Positions 34,331 to 43,918 of a stretch of DNA of 64,000 nucleotides are shown here, piece after piece. Each line of letters begins with the position of its first letter. The first letter of the stretch is position 1. This stretch comes from Neisseria montereyensis (GTDB lineage Bacteria > Pseudomonadota > Gammaproteobacteria > Burkholderiales > Neisseriaceae). The notes below the pieces were generated by a model that saw only the letters and a program-made list of their open reading frames with translations, did not search any database and had not been told where the DNA came from. Made by a program: the position numbers and the translations under genes. The stretch lies in the NCBI RefSeq assembly GCF_024834045.1, contig NZ_JANUXW010000003.1, forward strand, positions 124,001 through 188,000, given 5' to 3'.

Positions 34331-34358
34331 AAAAAGGCGGATGAATATCCGCCTTTTT
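34331..34358. terminator. Bidirectional terminator
   Basis: A 12-bp stem AAAAAGGCGGAT with its complement and loop GAAT, between the convergent beta-helix gene and coaBC. Confidence 0.9.
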
Positions 34359-34370
34359 TATTTTATTTTT

Positions 34371-35555
34371 TTACCGAGCCAATAAAACGGATAAACGTTC
34401 AACAATCGCCGCCGCCGCCTGATTTTTATCGGTTTCGGGGAACTCGGTTTCGCCTTGTTCGTCAATAATGGTAATCCGGTTAACGGGTTTGCCCATGGCC
34501 AATGCCACATCGTTGGCCACCAGCATCGGAATGCCTTTTTTCAGCCGCTTGGCGCGGGCATGTTCCAATACTTTTTCACTTTCGGCAGCAAAACCGACGC
34601 AAAAAGGCGCGTGTTCAAGTTTGGCGACCGAAGCGAGTATATCGGGGTTTTCCGTAAGCTCGATAACGGGCGGCGTGCCGGAGCCGTCTTTTTTCAATTT
34701 TTGGCTGCTGCTGTTTTTCACTTTATAGTCCGCGACTGCGGCAACCGAAATAAACACATCTTTCCCCGCAATCTCGGCCATGACGGCGCGGTACATTTCC
34801 TCGGCGCTCACGGCTTGGGTGGTTGACGCCAAACCTGTCGGCAACGTGGTTTGAATCTGTCCGTAAATCAAGGAAACTTCGGCACCGGCGGCACGGCAGG
34901 CACGGGCAAGCGCCATGCCCATTTGGCCGCTGGAAATATTGGTAATGCCGCGCACCGGATCAATCGCTTCGAATGTCGCACCGGCGGTTATCAATATTTT
35001 TTTGCCCTGCAAGCGTTTCGGCGCCCATAAGTCGGGCAGCAGTTCGGCCAGCTCCGCCGCTTCGGGCATACGGCCGATGCCGATTTCGCCGCAAGCTTGT
35101 TCGCCCGATGCGGGCGTGAAAACGGTGATGCCGTCGTTGCGAAGTCGGGCGATATTGCGCAGATTGGCCGGGTTGTGCCACATTTCCACATTCATGGCCG
35201 GGGCAACGGCCAAGGGGCAGGTGCGGGCGGCGGCTAGGTTGGTGAGCAGGTTGTCGGCAATGCCGTTGGCGATTTTGGCCAAAGTGTTGGCACTGGCGGG
35301 GGCGATAAGAAAAACATCGGCTTGGCGGGTAAGGTTGATATGCGCCATACCGTTGCCGTCTGCGCCGTGATGCGTTTCGGATAAAACGGGGTTGCCGCTG
35401 AGGGCTTGGAAAGTCAGCGGCGAAACGAATTCGGTGGCAGCGCGGCTCATGGCAACGCTCACCTGATGGCCTTGTTTTTTCAATAGGCGTACCAGTTCGC
35501 ATGATTTATAGGCGGCAATACCGCCGCTGATGCCGAGAAGAATATGCTTGCTCAT
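34371..35555 (-). CDS. coaBC: Phosphopantothenoylcysteine synthetase/decarboxylase
   Basis: A 394-aa bifunctional coenzyme A enzyme. The CoaC half (residues 1-190) binds FMN and shows ILLGISGGIAAYK, PAMNVEMW and the cysteine flap region ACGEIGIGRMPE. The CoaB half (190-394) shows ILITAGATFEAIDPVRGITNISSGQMG and the KxKK-type loop. Length and order are normal. It is preceded by a DUS hairpin that separates it from rph. Confidence 0.96.
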   Translation of the reverse strand: MSKHILLGISGGIAAYKSCELVRLLKKQGHQVSVAMSRAATEFVSPLTFQALSGNPVLSETHHGADGNGMAHINLTRQADVFLIAPASANTLAKIANGIADNLLTNLAAARTCPLAVAPAMNVEMWHNPANLRNIARLRNDGITVFTPASGEQACGEIGIGRMPEAAELAELLPDLWAPKRLQGKKILITAGATFEAIDPVRGITNISSGQMGMALARACRAAGAEVSLIYGQIQTTLPTGLASTTQAVSAEEMYRAVMAEIAGKDVFISVAAVADYKVKNSSSQKLKKDGSGTPPVIELTENPDILASVAKLEHAPFCVGFAAESEKVLEHARAKRLKKGIPMLVANDVALAMGKPVNRITIIDEQGETEFPETDKNQAAAAIVERLSVLLAR

Positions 35556-35583
35556 GGTGTGTAATATCCGAAACTATGATAGG

Positions 35584-35613
35584 CAGGCCGTCTGAAAACG
35601 TTCAGACGGCCTG
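35584..35613. terminator. DUS hairpin after rph
   Basis: CAGGCCGTCTGAA and TTCAGACGGCCTG with a 4-bp loop, 48 bp downstream of the rph stop. Confidence 0.8.
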
Positions 35614-35660
35614 TCAGTATATAATCAATATAGAAATTTGTTGATATGGCGGGAATATGA

Positions 35661-36404
35661 TTAGGCCGTCTGAACAGCAGTTTGTGCCAGTGCTTTTTGT
35701 TGATATTCCATCAATTCGCTTATTCCTTTGCTGCCCAATTCAATCAGCTTGTTAAGTTCTTCAATGCTGAAAGGTGCGCCTTCGGCCGTGCCTTGAATTT
35801 CAATTATTTTACCGGAAGCGGTCATCACAATATTAATATCACTATCGCAGCCGGAATCTTCGGGATAATCCAAATCCAATAACGGCACACCGCCGACAAC
35901 GCCCACGGATACGGCGGCAACGGCTTCGCGAATAGGGTTGTGTACTAACATGCCGGCATCAACCAGTTTGTTAATCGCCATTTGCAATGCCACAAAAGCG
36001 CCGGTAATCGATGCGGTACGGGTGCCGCCGTCGGCTTGAATCACATCGCAATCTATCAGAATCTGACGTTCGCCCAATTTATCAAGCTCGACCACTGCGC
36101 GTAGCGAGCGGCCGATTAAACGTTGGATTTCCTGCGTGCGGCCGCTTTGTTTGCCTGCGGCTGCTTCACGGCGCATACGCGAAGCAGTGGAAGCGGGCAG
36201 CATGCCGTATTCCGCCGTTACCCAACCCTGATCTTTACCGCGCAAAAACGGTGGCAGGCTTTCGTCGATGGAAGCCGTGCAGATAACCTTGGTATTGCCC
36301 GCTTCAATCAGGCAGGAGCCGTCGGTATGGGGCAGGAAGTTGGGGGTGATTTTAATGTCGCGCAGTGCATCGGCAGGGCGTGAGGTACGGGTATAAACAG
36401 TCAT
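35661..36404 (-). CDS. rph: Ribonuclease PH
   Basis: A 247-aa phosphorolytic 3'-5' exoribonuclease that trims tRNA 3' ends. The phosphate-binding [18 protein letters not shown] and GQGW-type [12 protein letters not shown] blocks are clear. The start at 36404 is 7 bases after AAGGA; the ATG three bases earlier is too close. The last four codons and stop (VQTA-stop) are formed by a DUS read from the opposite strand, so the uptake site is part of the protein's end. A divergent yicC starts 100 bp away. Confidence 0.95.
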   Translation of the reverse strand: MTVYTRTSRPADALRDIKITPNFLPHTDGSCLIEAGNTKVICTASIDESLPPFLRGKDQGWVTAEYGMLPASTASRMRREAAAGKQSGRTQEIQRLIGRSLRAVVELDKLGERQILIDCDVIQADGGTRTASITGAFVALQMAINKLVDAGMLVHNPIREAVAAVSVGVVGGVPLLDLDYPEDSGCDSDINIVMTASGKIIEIQGTAEGAPFSIEELNKLIELGSKGISELMEYQQKALAQTAVQTA

Positions 36405-36504
36405 CATAATTCCTTAATCTCTAGTGCCGCGGATTATAACACGCAAAATTGTGGTATATTTTTCAAACTTTCACTCGATAAATTTTAAAACGGAGTAAAA
36501 CCCC

Positions 36505-37380
36505 ATGACTATTCGAAGCATGACAGGCTTCGCCAATGCGGCCGGCGAATGCGGCGGCAAGCGTATTAACTTGGAAATCCGCGCTGTAAACCACCGCTAT
36601 CTCGATATACAGTTCCGTATGCCCGATGATTTGCGCCATCTGGAAAGCGCATTGCGGGAAAGTATCGCAGCGCATGCTACGCGCGGTAAATTGGAGTGCC
36701 GTATTCAGATTCAAGATATTGCCGGCAGTGCGCAAGGTTTGGATGTGAATCAGGATTTGGTATCGCAATTGGCGGCGCTCAATCAAAAATGGCGCAAAGA
36801 ACACAAGGAATTAGGCAAATTAACCGTAGCCGATATTTTAAAATTCCCCGGTGTGTTGGTTAGCCAGAATGAAGATGCGGAATTGTTTGCCGAAGCGGTA
36901 AAAAAATTATTGGAACAGGCTTTAGTGGATTTCACTGCCGCCCGCGCCCGCGAAGGTGAAAAACTCTCGCAGCATTTGTCTTGGCGTTTGCAGGAAATGG
37001 AAAAAATTATCAACAATTTAAGCGGCATTTTTCCAAGTTTGTTGGAAGCGCATATGGAAAAAGTCCGTACCCGTTTACAAGAAGCGGTATCCAATATTGA
37101 TAATGACCGTTTGCAGCAGGAATTCGCTTTGTTTATTCAAAAATCGGATGTGGATGAAGAATTCAGCCGTTTGCGTACCCATATTGAAGAAGTACGCCGC
37201 ACATTGATGAATGCAAAAGGCCGTAGTGTCGGCAAGCGTTTGGATTTTCTGATGCAGGAGTTGAACCGTGAAGCCAATACCTTGGGCAGTAAAGCGATTG
37301 CGGCGGAATGTACGCAGGCTTCGGTGGATTTAAAAGTATTAATCGAGCAAATGCGCGAACAGGTGCAGAATATCGAGTAA
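36505..37380 (+). CDS. yicC: YicC family endoribonuclease-like protein
   Basis: A 291-aa protein with the YicC opening MTIRSMTGFANA and NLEIRAVNHRYLDIQFRMP, and the C-terminal DUF1732 part with GKRLDFLMQELNREANTLGSKA. E. coli YicC is linked to RNA turnover and has been reported as an RNase. It starts after AACGGAGT. It diverges from rph, another RNA-processing gene. Confidence 0.93.
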   Translation: MTIRSMTGFANAAGECGGKRINLEIRAVNHRYLDIQFRMPDDLRHLESALRESIAAHATRGKLECRIQIQDIAGSAQGLDVNQDLVSQLAALNQKWRKEHKELGKLTVADILKFPGVLVSQNEDAELFAEAVKKLLEQALVDFTAARAREGEKLSQHLSWRLQEMEKIINNLSGIFPSLLEAHMEKVRTRLQEAVSNIDNDRLQQEFALFIQKSDVDEEFSRLRTHIEEVRRTLMNAKGRSVGKRLDFLMQELNREANTLGSKAIAAECTQASVDLKVLIEQMREQVQNIE

Positions 37381-37404
37381 TGTTTTCAGACGGCTTAAGC
37401 CTAT

Positions 37405-37440
37405 AAAATAAAAGGCGGATATATATCTGCCTTTTATTTT
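37405..37440. terminator. Terminator after yicC
   Basis: AAAATAAAAGGCGGATAT pairs with ATATCTGCCTTTTATTTT with one mismatch; T-rich tail. A DUS hairpin follows at 37487-37518. Confidence 0.8.
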
Positions 37441-37486
37441 TGGTTGTATGTAGCGGAAATAGCCTATTGGTTTTTCAATTAACAAT

Positions 37487-37518
37487 AAGGCCGTCTGAAA
37501 ACTTATTTCAGACGGCCT
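37487..37518. terminator. DUS hairpin after spoT
   Basis: AAGGCCGTCTGAAA and TTTCAGACGGCCT with a short loop, between convergent yicC and spoT. Confidence 0.8.
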
Positions 37519-37535
37519 GAATATTACAGCGAGTG

Positions 37536-39689
37536 CTATACCCTAATCACGCTTTGCACATTCGTAATCGCGTGTATATCTTTGATGATGCTGTTCAATT
37601 GATCAACGTCTTTCACTTTAATAAAGAACTTAAATTGGATAAAACCTTCGGTGCCCGGTTTTTTCTGAGGGGTTTCCACCGATTCGATATCGGCACCTGC
37701 CGAGGAAATAGCTTGTGCCATTAAAGCCAACAAACCGTGGGCATCGAGCGAGCTGACAATCAGTGTGCTGCGGAATGTTTGATCGGGGATACTTTCCCAA
37801 TCCGCGTCTAATTGTTGTTCGGGGTCGGTTTTTAACAGGTTCGGACAGTTATCACGGTGGATAACCAAGCCCTGATCTTTAATCAGCACTGCGCGTACTG
37901 TATCGCCCGGTAAAGGTTGGCAGCAGGGGGCAAGGTGTACCCGTCCCATTGTTTGGCCGTTAATTTTAATCGGGCTCAGGCGCACTTCTCCGCCGAAATA
38001 TTCACCGGCCAATTCGGCAATGTGCATGGCAACGGTAATCGGTAGGGTATGCCCCATGCCGACGCTGTATAACACATCTTCAAATGTTTTTTGCTGATTA
38101 TTTAAATCATTGAGGTATTTTTCTTTCAATGTTTCAGACAGCAAAATATTTTTCGGTAGTAAGCTGGAGAGGGCTTTTTGAAGCAGGTTTTCGCCCAGTG
38201 TTACCGCATCTTTGCGGTTCATGTTTTTAATATAGTTGCGGATGGCGCTTCTGGCACGACTGGATGCAACAAAATCCAACCATGCCGGATTGGGCTTGGC
38301 ATGTTCGGAAGTAATCACTTCGACGGTATCGCCCGTTTTTAATTTGGTTCGCAGCGGCATCATGGTGTTGTTGATGCGTGCGGAAATGGTATGGTGGCCG
38401 ATATCGGTATGAATAGCATAGGCGAAATCAATCGGAGTAGAGCCTTTGGGCAGCGTTAAAATTTTGCCTTTGGGCGTTAGGATATAGACTTCATTGGGGA
38501 ATAAATCGACTTTAACGGCTTCGAAAAATTCCATAGCATCGGCACTGCCGGCTTGCAAATCGAGAATATTTTTTAACCAGCGGTTGGTGTGCAATGTTGC
38601 CTGATCTACCGTGCTTTCGCCGGATTTATAAATCCAATGTCCGGCAACACCGCCTTCGGCAACGGCATCCATTTCATGAGTGCGTATTTGAACTTCAATC
38701 GGCAGCCCGTAAGGGCCGACCAAGGTGGTGTGCAGGCTTTGGTAGCCATTGCTTTTGGGAATGGCGATATAGTCTTTAAAGCGTCCGGGTTTGGGTTTGT
38801 ACAAACTATGAAGCGCACCGAGTGCGGCATAACAGGCAGGAATGCTGTTCACAATCACTCGGAAACCGTAAATATCCATCACATCGGCAAAACGCAGGTT
38901 TTTGGTATGCATTTTTTGATGGATGCTGTATAGGTTTTTTTCACGTCCTTTAATTTTGGCTTCGATATTGGCTTCGACCAAACGTAAACCGAATGCCCGC
39001 AATACTTTGCCTACCACATCGCGACGGTTGCGGCGGCTGGCTTTCATGGCTTTTTGCAGGGTTTCGTATCGGCGCGGGTGAAGGTTTTTGAACGATAAAT
39101 CCTGTAATTCCTGATAGGCATTGTTCAAACCGATACGGTTGGCGATTTGGGCGTAGATTTCCAGTGTTTCTTGTGCGATACGGCGGCGTTTGGCCGGCGC
39201 CATCGCGTCGAGTGTGCGCATATTGTGCAGGCGGTCGGCCAGTTTGACGACAATCACGCGTACGTCTTTGGTCATGGCCAAAATCAGTTTGCGAAAGCTC
39301 TCGGCCTGATGCTCGGCCTGGCTGTCGTATTCGAGTTTGTCTAATTTGGAAAGGCCGTCGACCATTTCGGCAATGGTGTCGCCGAATTCAGCTGCCATTT
39401 CGGCTTTGGTAACGCCTGTGTCTTCCAGTACATCGTGCATCACGCCGGCGCATAAGCCCTGTATGTCCATGTGCCAGATGGCCAGTTGGGCGGCAACGGC
39501 TAAAGGGTGGGTGATATAGGGTTCGCCGCTTTTGCGTGTTTGTCCGTCGTGCGCATGAAAAGCATAGGCGCAGGCTTTTTCGAGCAGCTCCTGATCTTGT
39601 GGCGTGAGATAGAAAGCTGTTCGGAACAGTAAATCGCGGGCTTGCGCCGTAAGAGGATCATACGGCGCGGTGGGGGCTGGCGTATGCAT
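37536..39689 (-). CDS. spoT: Bifunctional (p)ppGpp synthetase/hydrolase SpoT
   Basis: A 717-aa RelA/SpoT homologue controlling the stringent response. The HD hydrolase domain is intact (HDGQTRKSGEPYITHP near residue 47 and MHDVLED near 83). The synthetase domain shows YRVIVN-type and SNGYQSLHTTLVGP segments. A TGS domain (LTPKGKILTLPKGSTPIDFAYAIH) and a C-terminal ACT domain follow. Intact HD residues favour a bifunctional enzyme over a RelA-only one. It lies in the order gmk-rpoZ-spoT, as in E. coli. Confidence 0.95.
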   Translation of the reverse strand: MHTPAPTAPYDPLTAQARDLLFRTAFYLTPQDQELLEKACAYAFHAHDGQTRKSGEPYITHPLAVAAQLAIWHMDIQGLCAGVMHDVLEDTGVTKAEMAAEFGDTIAEMVDGLSKLDKLEYDSQAEHQAESFRKLILAMTKDVRVIVVKLADRLHNMRTLDAMAPAKRRRIAQETLEIYAQIANRIGLNNAYQELQDLSFKNLHPRRYETLQKAMKASRRNRRDVVGKVLRAFGLRLVEANIEAKIKGREKNLYSIHQKMHTKNLRFADVMDIYGFRVIVNSIPACYAALGALHSLYKPKPGRFKDYIAIPKSNGYQSLHTTLVGPYGLPIEVQIRTHEMDAVAEGGVAGHWIYKSGESTVDQATLHTNRWLKNILDLQAGSADAMEFFEAVKVDLFPNEVYILTPKGKILTLPKGSTPIDFAYAIHTDIGHHTISARINNTMMPLRTKLKTGDTVEVITSEHAKPNPAWLDFVASSRARSAIRNYIKNMNRKDAVTLGENLLQKALSSLLPKNILLSETLKEKYLNDLNNQQKTFEDVLYSVGMGHTLPITVAMHIAELAGEYFGGEVRLSPIKINGQTMGRVHLAPCCQPLPGDTVRAVLIKDQGLVIHRDNCPNLLKTDPEQQLDADWESIPDQTFRSTLIVSSLDAHGLLALMAQAISSAGADIESVETPQKKPGTEGFIQFKFFIKVKDVDQLNSIIKDIHAITNVQSVIRV

Positions 39690-39706
39690 TCAGACGGCCT
39701 TAAAAA

Positions 39707-39913
39707 TTATTTTCCGCGTTTGAGGAATTCGGCACCGATTTCGCCGGCAGCGATTTCGCGAAGGGCGGTCACGGTGGGTTTGTTGTTGCGGATATCGTCA
39801 ACCAGCGGTGTGGTGCCGTTTTCCAGTTGGCGTGCGCGGCGGGCGGCGGTCAGGGTTAAATCGAAGTGATTCGGGATTTTGCTTACGCAGTCTTCAACGG
39901 TAATTCGTGCCAT
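39707..39913 (-). CDS. rpoZ: RNA polymerase omega subunit
   Basis: A 68-aa subunit that helps assemble RNA polymerase and forms a ppGpp site. It starts [28 protein letters not shown] in pattern, as in the family. AAGGAACC precedes the ATG. It lies between gmk and spoT; a single DUS separates it from spoT. Confidence 0.97.
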   Translation of the reverse strand: MARITVEDCVSKIPNHFDLTLTAARRARQLENGTTPLVDDIRNNKPTVTALREIAAGEIGAEFLKRGK

Positions 39914-40009
39914 GTTGATGGTTCCTTCAATAAAAAATAATCAGTGTTTTGATGAATTATAAAGTCAGGCTATATTGTCGCTGTTTTTATAAGAATTTTC
40001 CAATAGTTT

Positions 40010-40627
40010 CTAAGGTTGTGCCAATAGATTTTCAATAAAGGCATGTTGTGCCGATTGTTTCAGCCGTTGGGCTTTAATAATCGCCAATAAATCGGCTTCG
40101 GCTTCAAGTAAATCATGATTCACGACAACATAATCAAATAAAAATGCTTGTTCGATTTCGCTACGCGCTTTGCTCAGGCGTTTGTTAATCACTTCGGGGC
40201 TGTCGGTGCCGCGTCCGGTCAGCCTGTCGGCCAGCACTTGAAACGAGGGCGGCAGAATAAAAATACTGCATGCGTCGGGCAATACGCGGCGTACTTGTTC
40301 GGCACCCTGTATGTCGATTTCAAGAATCACATCGTAACCTTGATCACGGAGGCTGTTGATGCTTTCAAAACTGGTACCGTAGTAGTTATCAAAAACTTTG
40401 GCATGTTCGAGAAAGGCTTGTTCACGAATAAGGGCTTCAAATCTGGCAGCATCAACAAAATAGTAATGACGGCCGTGTTCTTCACCGGCACGCGGTGCAC
40501 GGGTGGTATGGGATACGGAAACGCGTATATCGCTGCGGGATTGGAGCAAGCGTGAAACCAAAGTGGTTTTGCCCGTACCCGATGCGGCGGAAATAATAAA
40601 AATATTACCTTTGGTAGGGGATGGCAT
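40010..40627 (-). CDS. gmk: Guanylate kinase
   Basis: A 205-aa enzyme that phosphorylates GMP to GDP. The P-loop is AASGTGKTTL (about residues 14-23); GMP-binding SVSHTTRAPRAGE and HYYFVD follow. The start at 40627 (MPSPTKGNIFIIS) is preceded by TTGGAA; the longer frame adds 35 residues that do not belong to the family. First gene of the gmk-rpoZ-spoT set, with about 100-bp gaps. Confidence 0.95.
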   Translation of the reverse strand: MPSPTKGNIFIISAASGTGKTTLVSRLLQSRSDIRVSVSHTTRAPRAGEEHGRHYYFVDAARFEALIREQAFLEHAKVFDNYYGTSFESINSLRDQGYDVILEIDIQGAEQVRRVLPDACSIFILPPSFQVLADRLTGRGTDSPEVINKRLSKARSEIEQAFLFDYVVVNHDLLEAEADLLAIIKAQRLKQSAQHAFIENLLAQP

Positions 40628-40753
40628 AAAATGATTCCAAATGAGTGAAATTTTATGGTTTATTATGCCATATAGCCCGATAGGGCGACAATGTGCGCTC
40701 ACTTTTGTTACAATTGAGTGTTTGTATTTCAAAAATTATCCAAGGTGTCGATT

Positions 40754-41329
40754 ATGTTTATCCATCCTGAAGTTATGGGTGTGGCCGCGCTGGCTGAAAA
40801 AATCCGTAAAATACCCGATTGGCCTCAAAAAGGTATTTTGTTTCATGATATTACCCCGGTTTTGCAAAGCCCTGAATATTTTAGGCTGCTGGTCGATTTA
40901 CTGGTTTACCGTTATATGGGTCAGAAAATCGATGTGGTAGCGGGTTTGGATGCGCGTGGTTTTATTATCGGCGCCGCTTTGGCTTACCAGTTGAATGTCG
41001 GGTTTGTGCCCATCCGCAAAAAAGGGAAACTGCCTTTTAATACCTTGTCGCAAAGCTATGAATTGGAATATGGCGAGGCAACGGTGGAAATCCATACCGA
41101 TGCGATTACCAAGGGCGCACGCGTTTTACTGGTTGATGATTTGGTGGCAACAGGCGGCACGATGAAAGCCGGCATTGAATTGGTACGAAAATTGGGCGGC
41201 GAAATTATCGAAGCGGCGGCTATTTTAGAGTTTACCGATTTATCCGGCGGGGAAAGTATCCGCGCTCAGGGTGTGCCGTTGTTTACGCTGTATCAAAACG
41301 ATGGTTCCATGCCTAAAGCCGATAAATAG
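40754..41329 (+). CDS. apt: Adenine phosphoribosyltransferase
   Basis: A 191-aa purine salvage enzyme turning adenine and PRPP into AMP. The PRPP-binding loop is [16 protein letters not shown] (about residues 123-138), and [14 protein letters not shown] and PIRKKGKLP are present. The start at 40754 follows CAAGGTG. Divergent from gmk. Confidence 0.95.
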   Translation: MFIHPEVMGVAALAEKIRKIPDWPQKGILFHDITPVLQSPEYFRLLVDLLVYRYMGQKIDVVAGLDARGFIIGAALAYQLNVGFVPIRKKGKLPFNTLSQSYELEYGEATVEIHTDAITKGARVLLVDDLVATGGTMKAGIELVRKLGGEIIEAAAILEFTDLSGGESIRAQGVPLFTLYQNDGSMPKADK

Positions 41330-41353
41330 TTTATTGTTTTCATTAAGCTTTTG

Positions 41354-41403
41354 AGGCCGTCTGAAAAAGGTTTGGCGATAGACAACCTGTTTTCAGACGG
41401 CCT
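41354..41403. terminator. DUS hairpin after apt
   Basis: AGGCCGTCTGAAAA (41354-41367) and TTTTCAGACGGCCT (41390-41403). An inner AGGTT/AACCT pairing extends the stem. Confidence 0.75.
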
Positions 41404-41480
41404 TTATGTTTTCATTGATTAGCGGAAAATATGATATAATTTTGCGCTTTAAATATTTATTCCGTAAAGGGTTTATTGAA

Positions 41481-43109
41481 ATGATTTCTACCAACGGCAT
41501 TACCATGCAGTTTGGCGCCAAGCCGCTGTTTGAAAATGTATCTGTCAAATTCGGCGAAGGTAACCGCTACGGCCTGATTGGTGCCAATGGTTCGGGCAAG
41601 TCTACATTTATGAAAATTTTGGGCGGCGATTTAGAGCCGACCAGCGGCGAAGTAGCCATTGAAAACGGTGTCCGCCTCGGTAAATTGCGCCAAGATCAAT
41701 TTGCTTATGAAGATATGCGCGTGTTGGATGTGGTGATGATGGGGCATACCGAAATGTGGGCGGCCATGACCGAGCGCGATGCCATCTATGCCAATTTGGA
41801 AGCCACGGAAGACGACTATATGCACGCGGCCGAATTGGAAGCTAAGTTTGCCGAATACGACGGCTATACCGCCGAAGCCCGTGCCGGTGAGCTATTGAGC
41901 GGCGTCGGCATTGACGAATCGTTGCACAATGCACAAATGAGTGAAGTGGCGCCCGGTTTTAAATTGCGCGTATTGTTGGCGCAGGCTTTGTTTTCCAAAC
42001 CCGATGTATTGCTGCTTGACGAGCCGACCAATAACTTGGACATCAATACCATCCGCTGGCTTGAAGGCATATTGAATCAATATGATTCGACCATGATTAT
42101 TATTTCGCACGACCGCCATTTTTTGAACGAGGTCTGCACCCACATGGCCGATGTGGATTACAACAGCATTACCATCTATCCCGGCAACTACGATGATTAT
42201 ATGTTGGCTTCGACACAATCGCGCGAGCGTGCATTAAAAGACAATGCCAAAGCGAAAGAAAAATTGCAGGAGCTGCAAGAGTTTGTCGCCCGTTTCTCGG
42301 CCAATAAATCCAAAGCCCGTCAGGCAACCAGCCGTCTGAAACAGGCCGATAAGATTAAATCGGAAATGGTGGAAGTGAAACCTTCTACCCGCCAAAACCC
42401 TTATATCCGTTTTGAAACCGATGAAAAAGCCAAGTTGCACCGTCAGGCTGTAGAAGTAGAAGGCTTGAGTAAGCGTTTTGAAAAACAATTGTTCAAAAAC
42501 ATGAGTTTTATTTTAGAAGCGGGCGAACGCTTGGCCATTATCGGCCCGAACGGGGCGGGTAAATCTACCTTATTAAAATTATTGGCAGGGGCGTTTAATC
42601 CGGAATACAGCGACGGCATCGAGCCGGATAGCGGTACCATTAAATGGGCGGAAAAAGCCAATGTCGGCTACTATCCGCAAGATCATGAAAATGATTTTGA
42701 TGTGGATCTCAACCTCACCGAATGGATGCGCCAATGGGGGCAGGAAGGTGACGACGAACAAACCATCCGCGGTACGCTCGGTCGTTTGTTGTTCGGCAGC
42801 AATGACGTGGTGAAACAGGTTCAGGTGCTGAGCGGCGGTGAAAAAGGCCGTATGCTTTATGGTAAATTGATTTTGCTGAAACCCAATGTGTTGGTGATGG
42901 ACGAACCGACCAACCATATGGATATGGAAAGCATCGAATCGCTGAATATGGCTCTGGAAAAATACAAAGGCACTTTGATTTTCGTATCGCACGACCGCCA
43001 GTTTGTATCCTCTCTGGCCACTCAGATTATCGAGTTAGACGGTAATGGCGGTTATGAACATTATCTTGGTGATTATGAAAGCTATTTGGCGAAAAAAGGC
43101 TTGGTATAA
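41481..43109 (+). CDS. ABC-F ATPase, YbiT type
   Basis: A 542-aa soluble protein with two ABC domains and no membrane part. Walker A motifs are GANGSGKST (near residue 36) and GPNGAGKST (near 355); Walker B motifs [11 protein letters not shown] and [11 protein letters not shown]; signature LSGGEKGR in the second domain, while the first has [10 protein letters not shown] in that place. The overall match to E. coli YbiT is high. ABC-F proteins act on ribosomes, in translation control or antibiotic protection. The start at 41481 follows AAAGGG; the longer frame runs back into the DUS hairpin. Confidence 0.92.
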   Translation: MISTNGITMQFGAKPLFENVSVKFGEGNRYGLIGANGSGKSTFMKILGGDLEPTSGEVAIENGVRLGKLRQDQFAYEDMRVLDVVMMGHTEMWAAMTERDAIYANLEATEDDYMHAAELEAKFAEYDGYTAEARAGELLSGVGIDESLHNAQMSEVAPGFKLRVLLAQALFSKPDVLLLDEPTNNLDINTIRWLEGILNQYDSTMIIISHDRHFLNEVCTHMADVDYNSITIYPGNYDDYMLASTQSRERALKDNAKAKEKLQELQEFVARFSANKSKARQATSRLKQADKIKSEMVEVKPSTRQNPYIRFETDEKAKLHRQAVEVEGLSKRFEKQLFKNMSFILEAGERLAIIGPNGAGKSTLLKLLAGAFNPEYSDGIEPDSGTIKWAEKANVGYYPQDHENDFDVDLNLTEWMRQWGQEGDDEQTIRGTLGRLLFGSNDVVKQVQVLSGGEKGRMLYGKLILLKPNVLVMDEPTNHMDMESIESLNMALEKYKGTLIFVSHDRQFVSSLATQIIELDGNGGYEHYLGDYESYLAKKGLV

Positions 43110-43136
43110 AGCCGTATTTCGATTGAACGCCGAAAT

Positions 43137-43170
43137 AAAAAACCGACATGTTTGAGCATGTCGGTTTTTT
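43137..43170. terminator. Rho-independent terminator
   Basis: A 14-bp perfect stem AAAAAACCGACATG with its complement around TTTGAG; T run on both strands. Between the convergent ABC-F and ohr genes. Confidence 0.92.
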
Positions 43171-43209
43171 ATAGATTGCGATGGTATGAAATGCCATCGC
43201 AATTGTTTA

Positions 43210-43623
43210 TTATTTCACTTCTGAAGAGATTTCCACATCAATATTGCCGCGGGTGGCTTTTGAATAAGGGCAAATTTGGTGTGCAGTATCCACAGCTTTT
43301 TTCACTTCTTCGGCGCTTAAAGTGGTGTTGCTGGCGATAACGTGCAGTTTGGCGGCAATGTTGTAGCCGTGGTTGTCGTCTTGCAATAAATCCACCTCGA
43401 TTTCCAAAGTAGAATCAAATTGCAGGTTTTGCATTTGTTTGACAACGCCTAATGCACCATCAAAGCATGCGCCGTAGCCCATGGCAAATAGTTGTTCGGG
43501 GTTGTTACCTTCTTTGCCTGAACCGGGCATGGCCATATTGATCACCAAATCGCTGTCGCTCAATTTGGCGGTTCCGGCACGACCGCCAACTACGGTTGCT
43601 TTTGTAGAATATAATTTTTTCAT
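43210..43623 (-). CDS. ohr: Organic hydroperoxide resistance protein (Ohr/OsmC family)
   Basis: A 137-aa thiol peroxidase. The two catalytic cysteines are C53 (YGACFDGAL) and C118 (HQICPYSKAT), in the Ohr arrangement, so it likely detoxifies organic peroxides with dihydrolipoamide-type reductants. TAAGAGGATACC precedes the start. The 295-bp gap before it is AT-rich; no OhrR gene is adjacent. Confidence 0.93.
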   Translation of the reverse strand: MKKLYSTKATVVGGRAGTAKLSDSDLVINMAMPGSGKEGNNPEQLFAMGYGACFDGALGVVKQMQNLQFDSTLEIEVDLLQDDNHGYNIAAKLHVIASNTTLSAEEVKKAVDTAHQICPYSKATRGNIDVEISSEVK

Positions 43624-43918
43624 ACGGTATCCTCTTAATAAACCTAATTAATGATGATAAATATTTATAAATAAAATCATCAGGTTGTGAAAAAAATGAA
43701 ATGTTAGATTGTAGATTTTTATCTTATTAAAGTTAAAGGAATGCTAGCTAAAAATAAGACTCGTTCATTCTAACAAATTTATCCGTTAATAAAGAAATAT
43801 TTGATATTCAAATGTTGTAATTATTTGCTAATGAATTTTAAATAATCGATTGAACAACCGATTGAGAGGGAAAATGGATGCTTTCAGACGGCCTTGCGAA
43901 TACAAAGCCGTCTTTTTA

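Noticed and set aside
34960-35502. 180-codon frame on the minus strand inside coaBC
   Set aside because: It is an out-of-frame shadow of coaBC, Arg/His/Pro-rich and with no family features.
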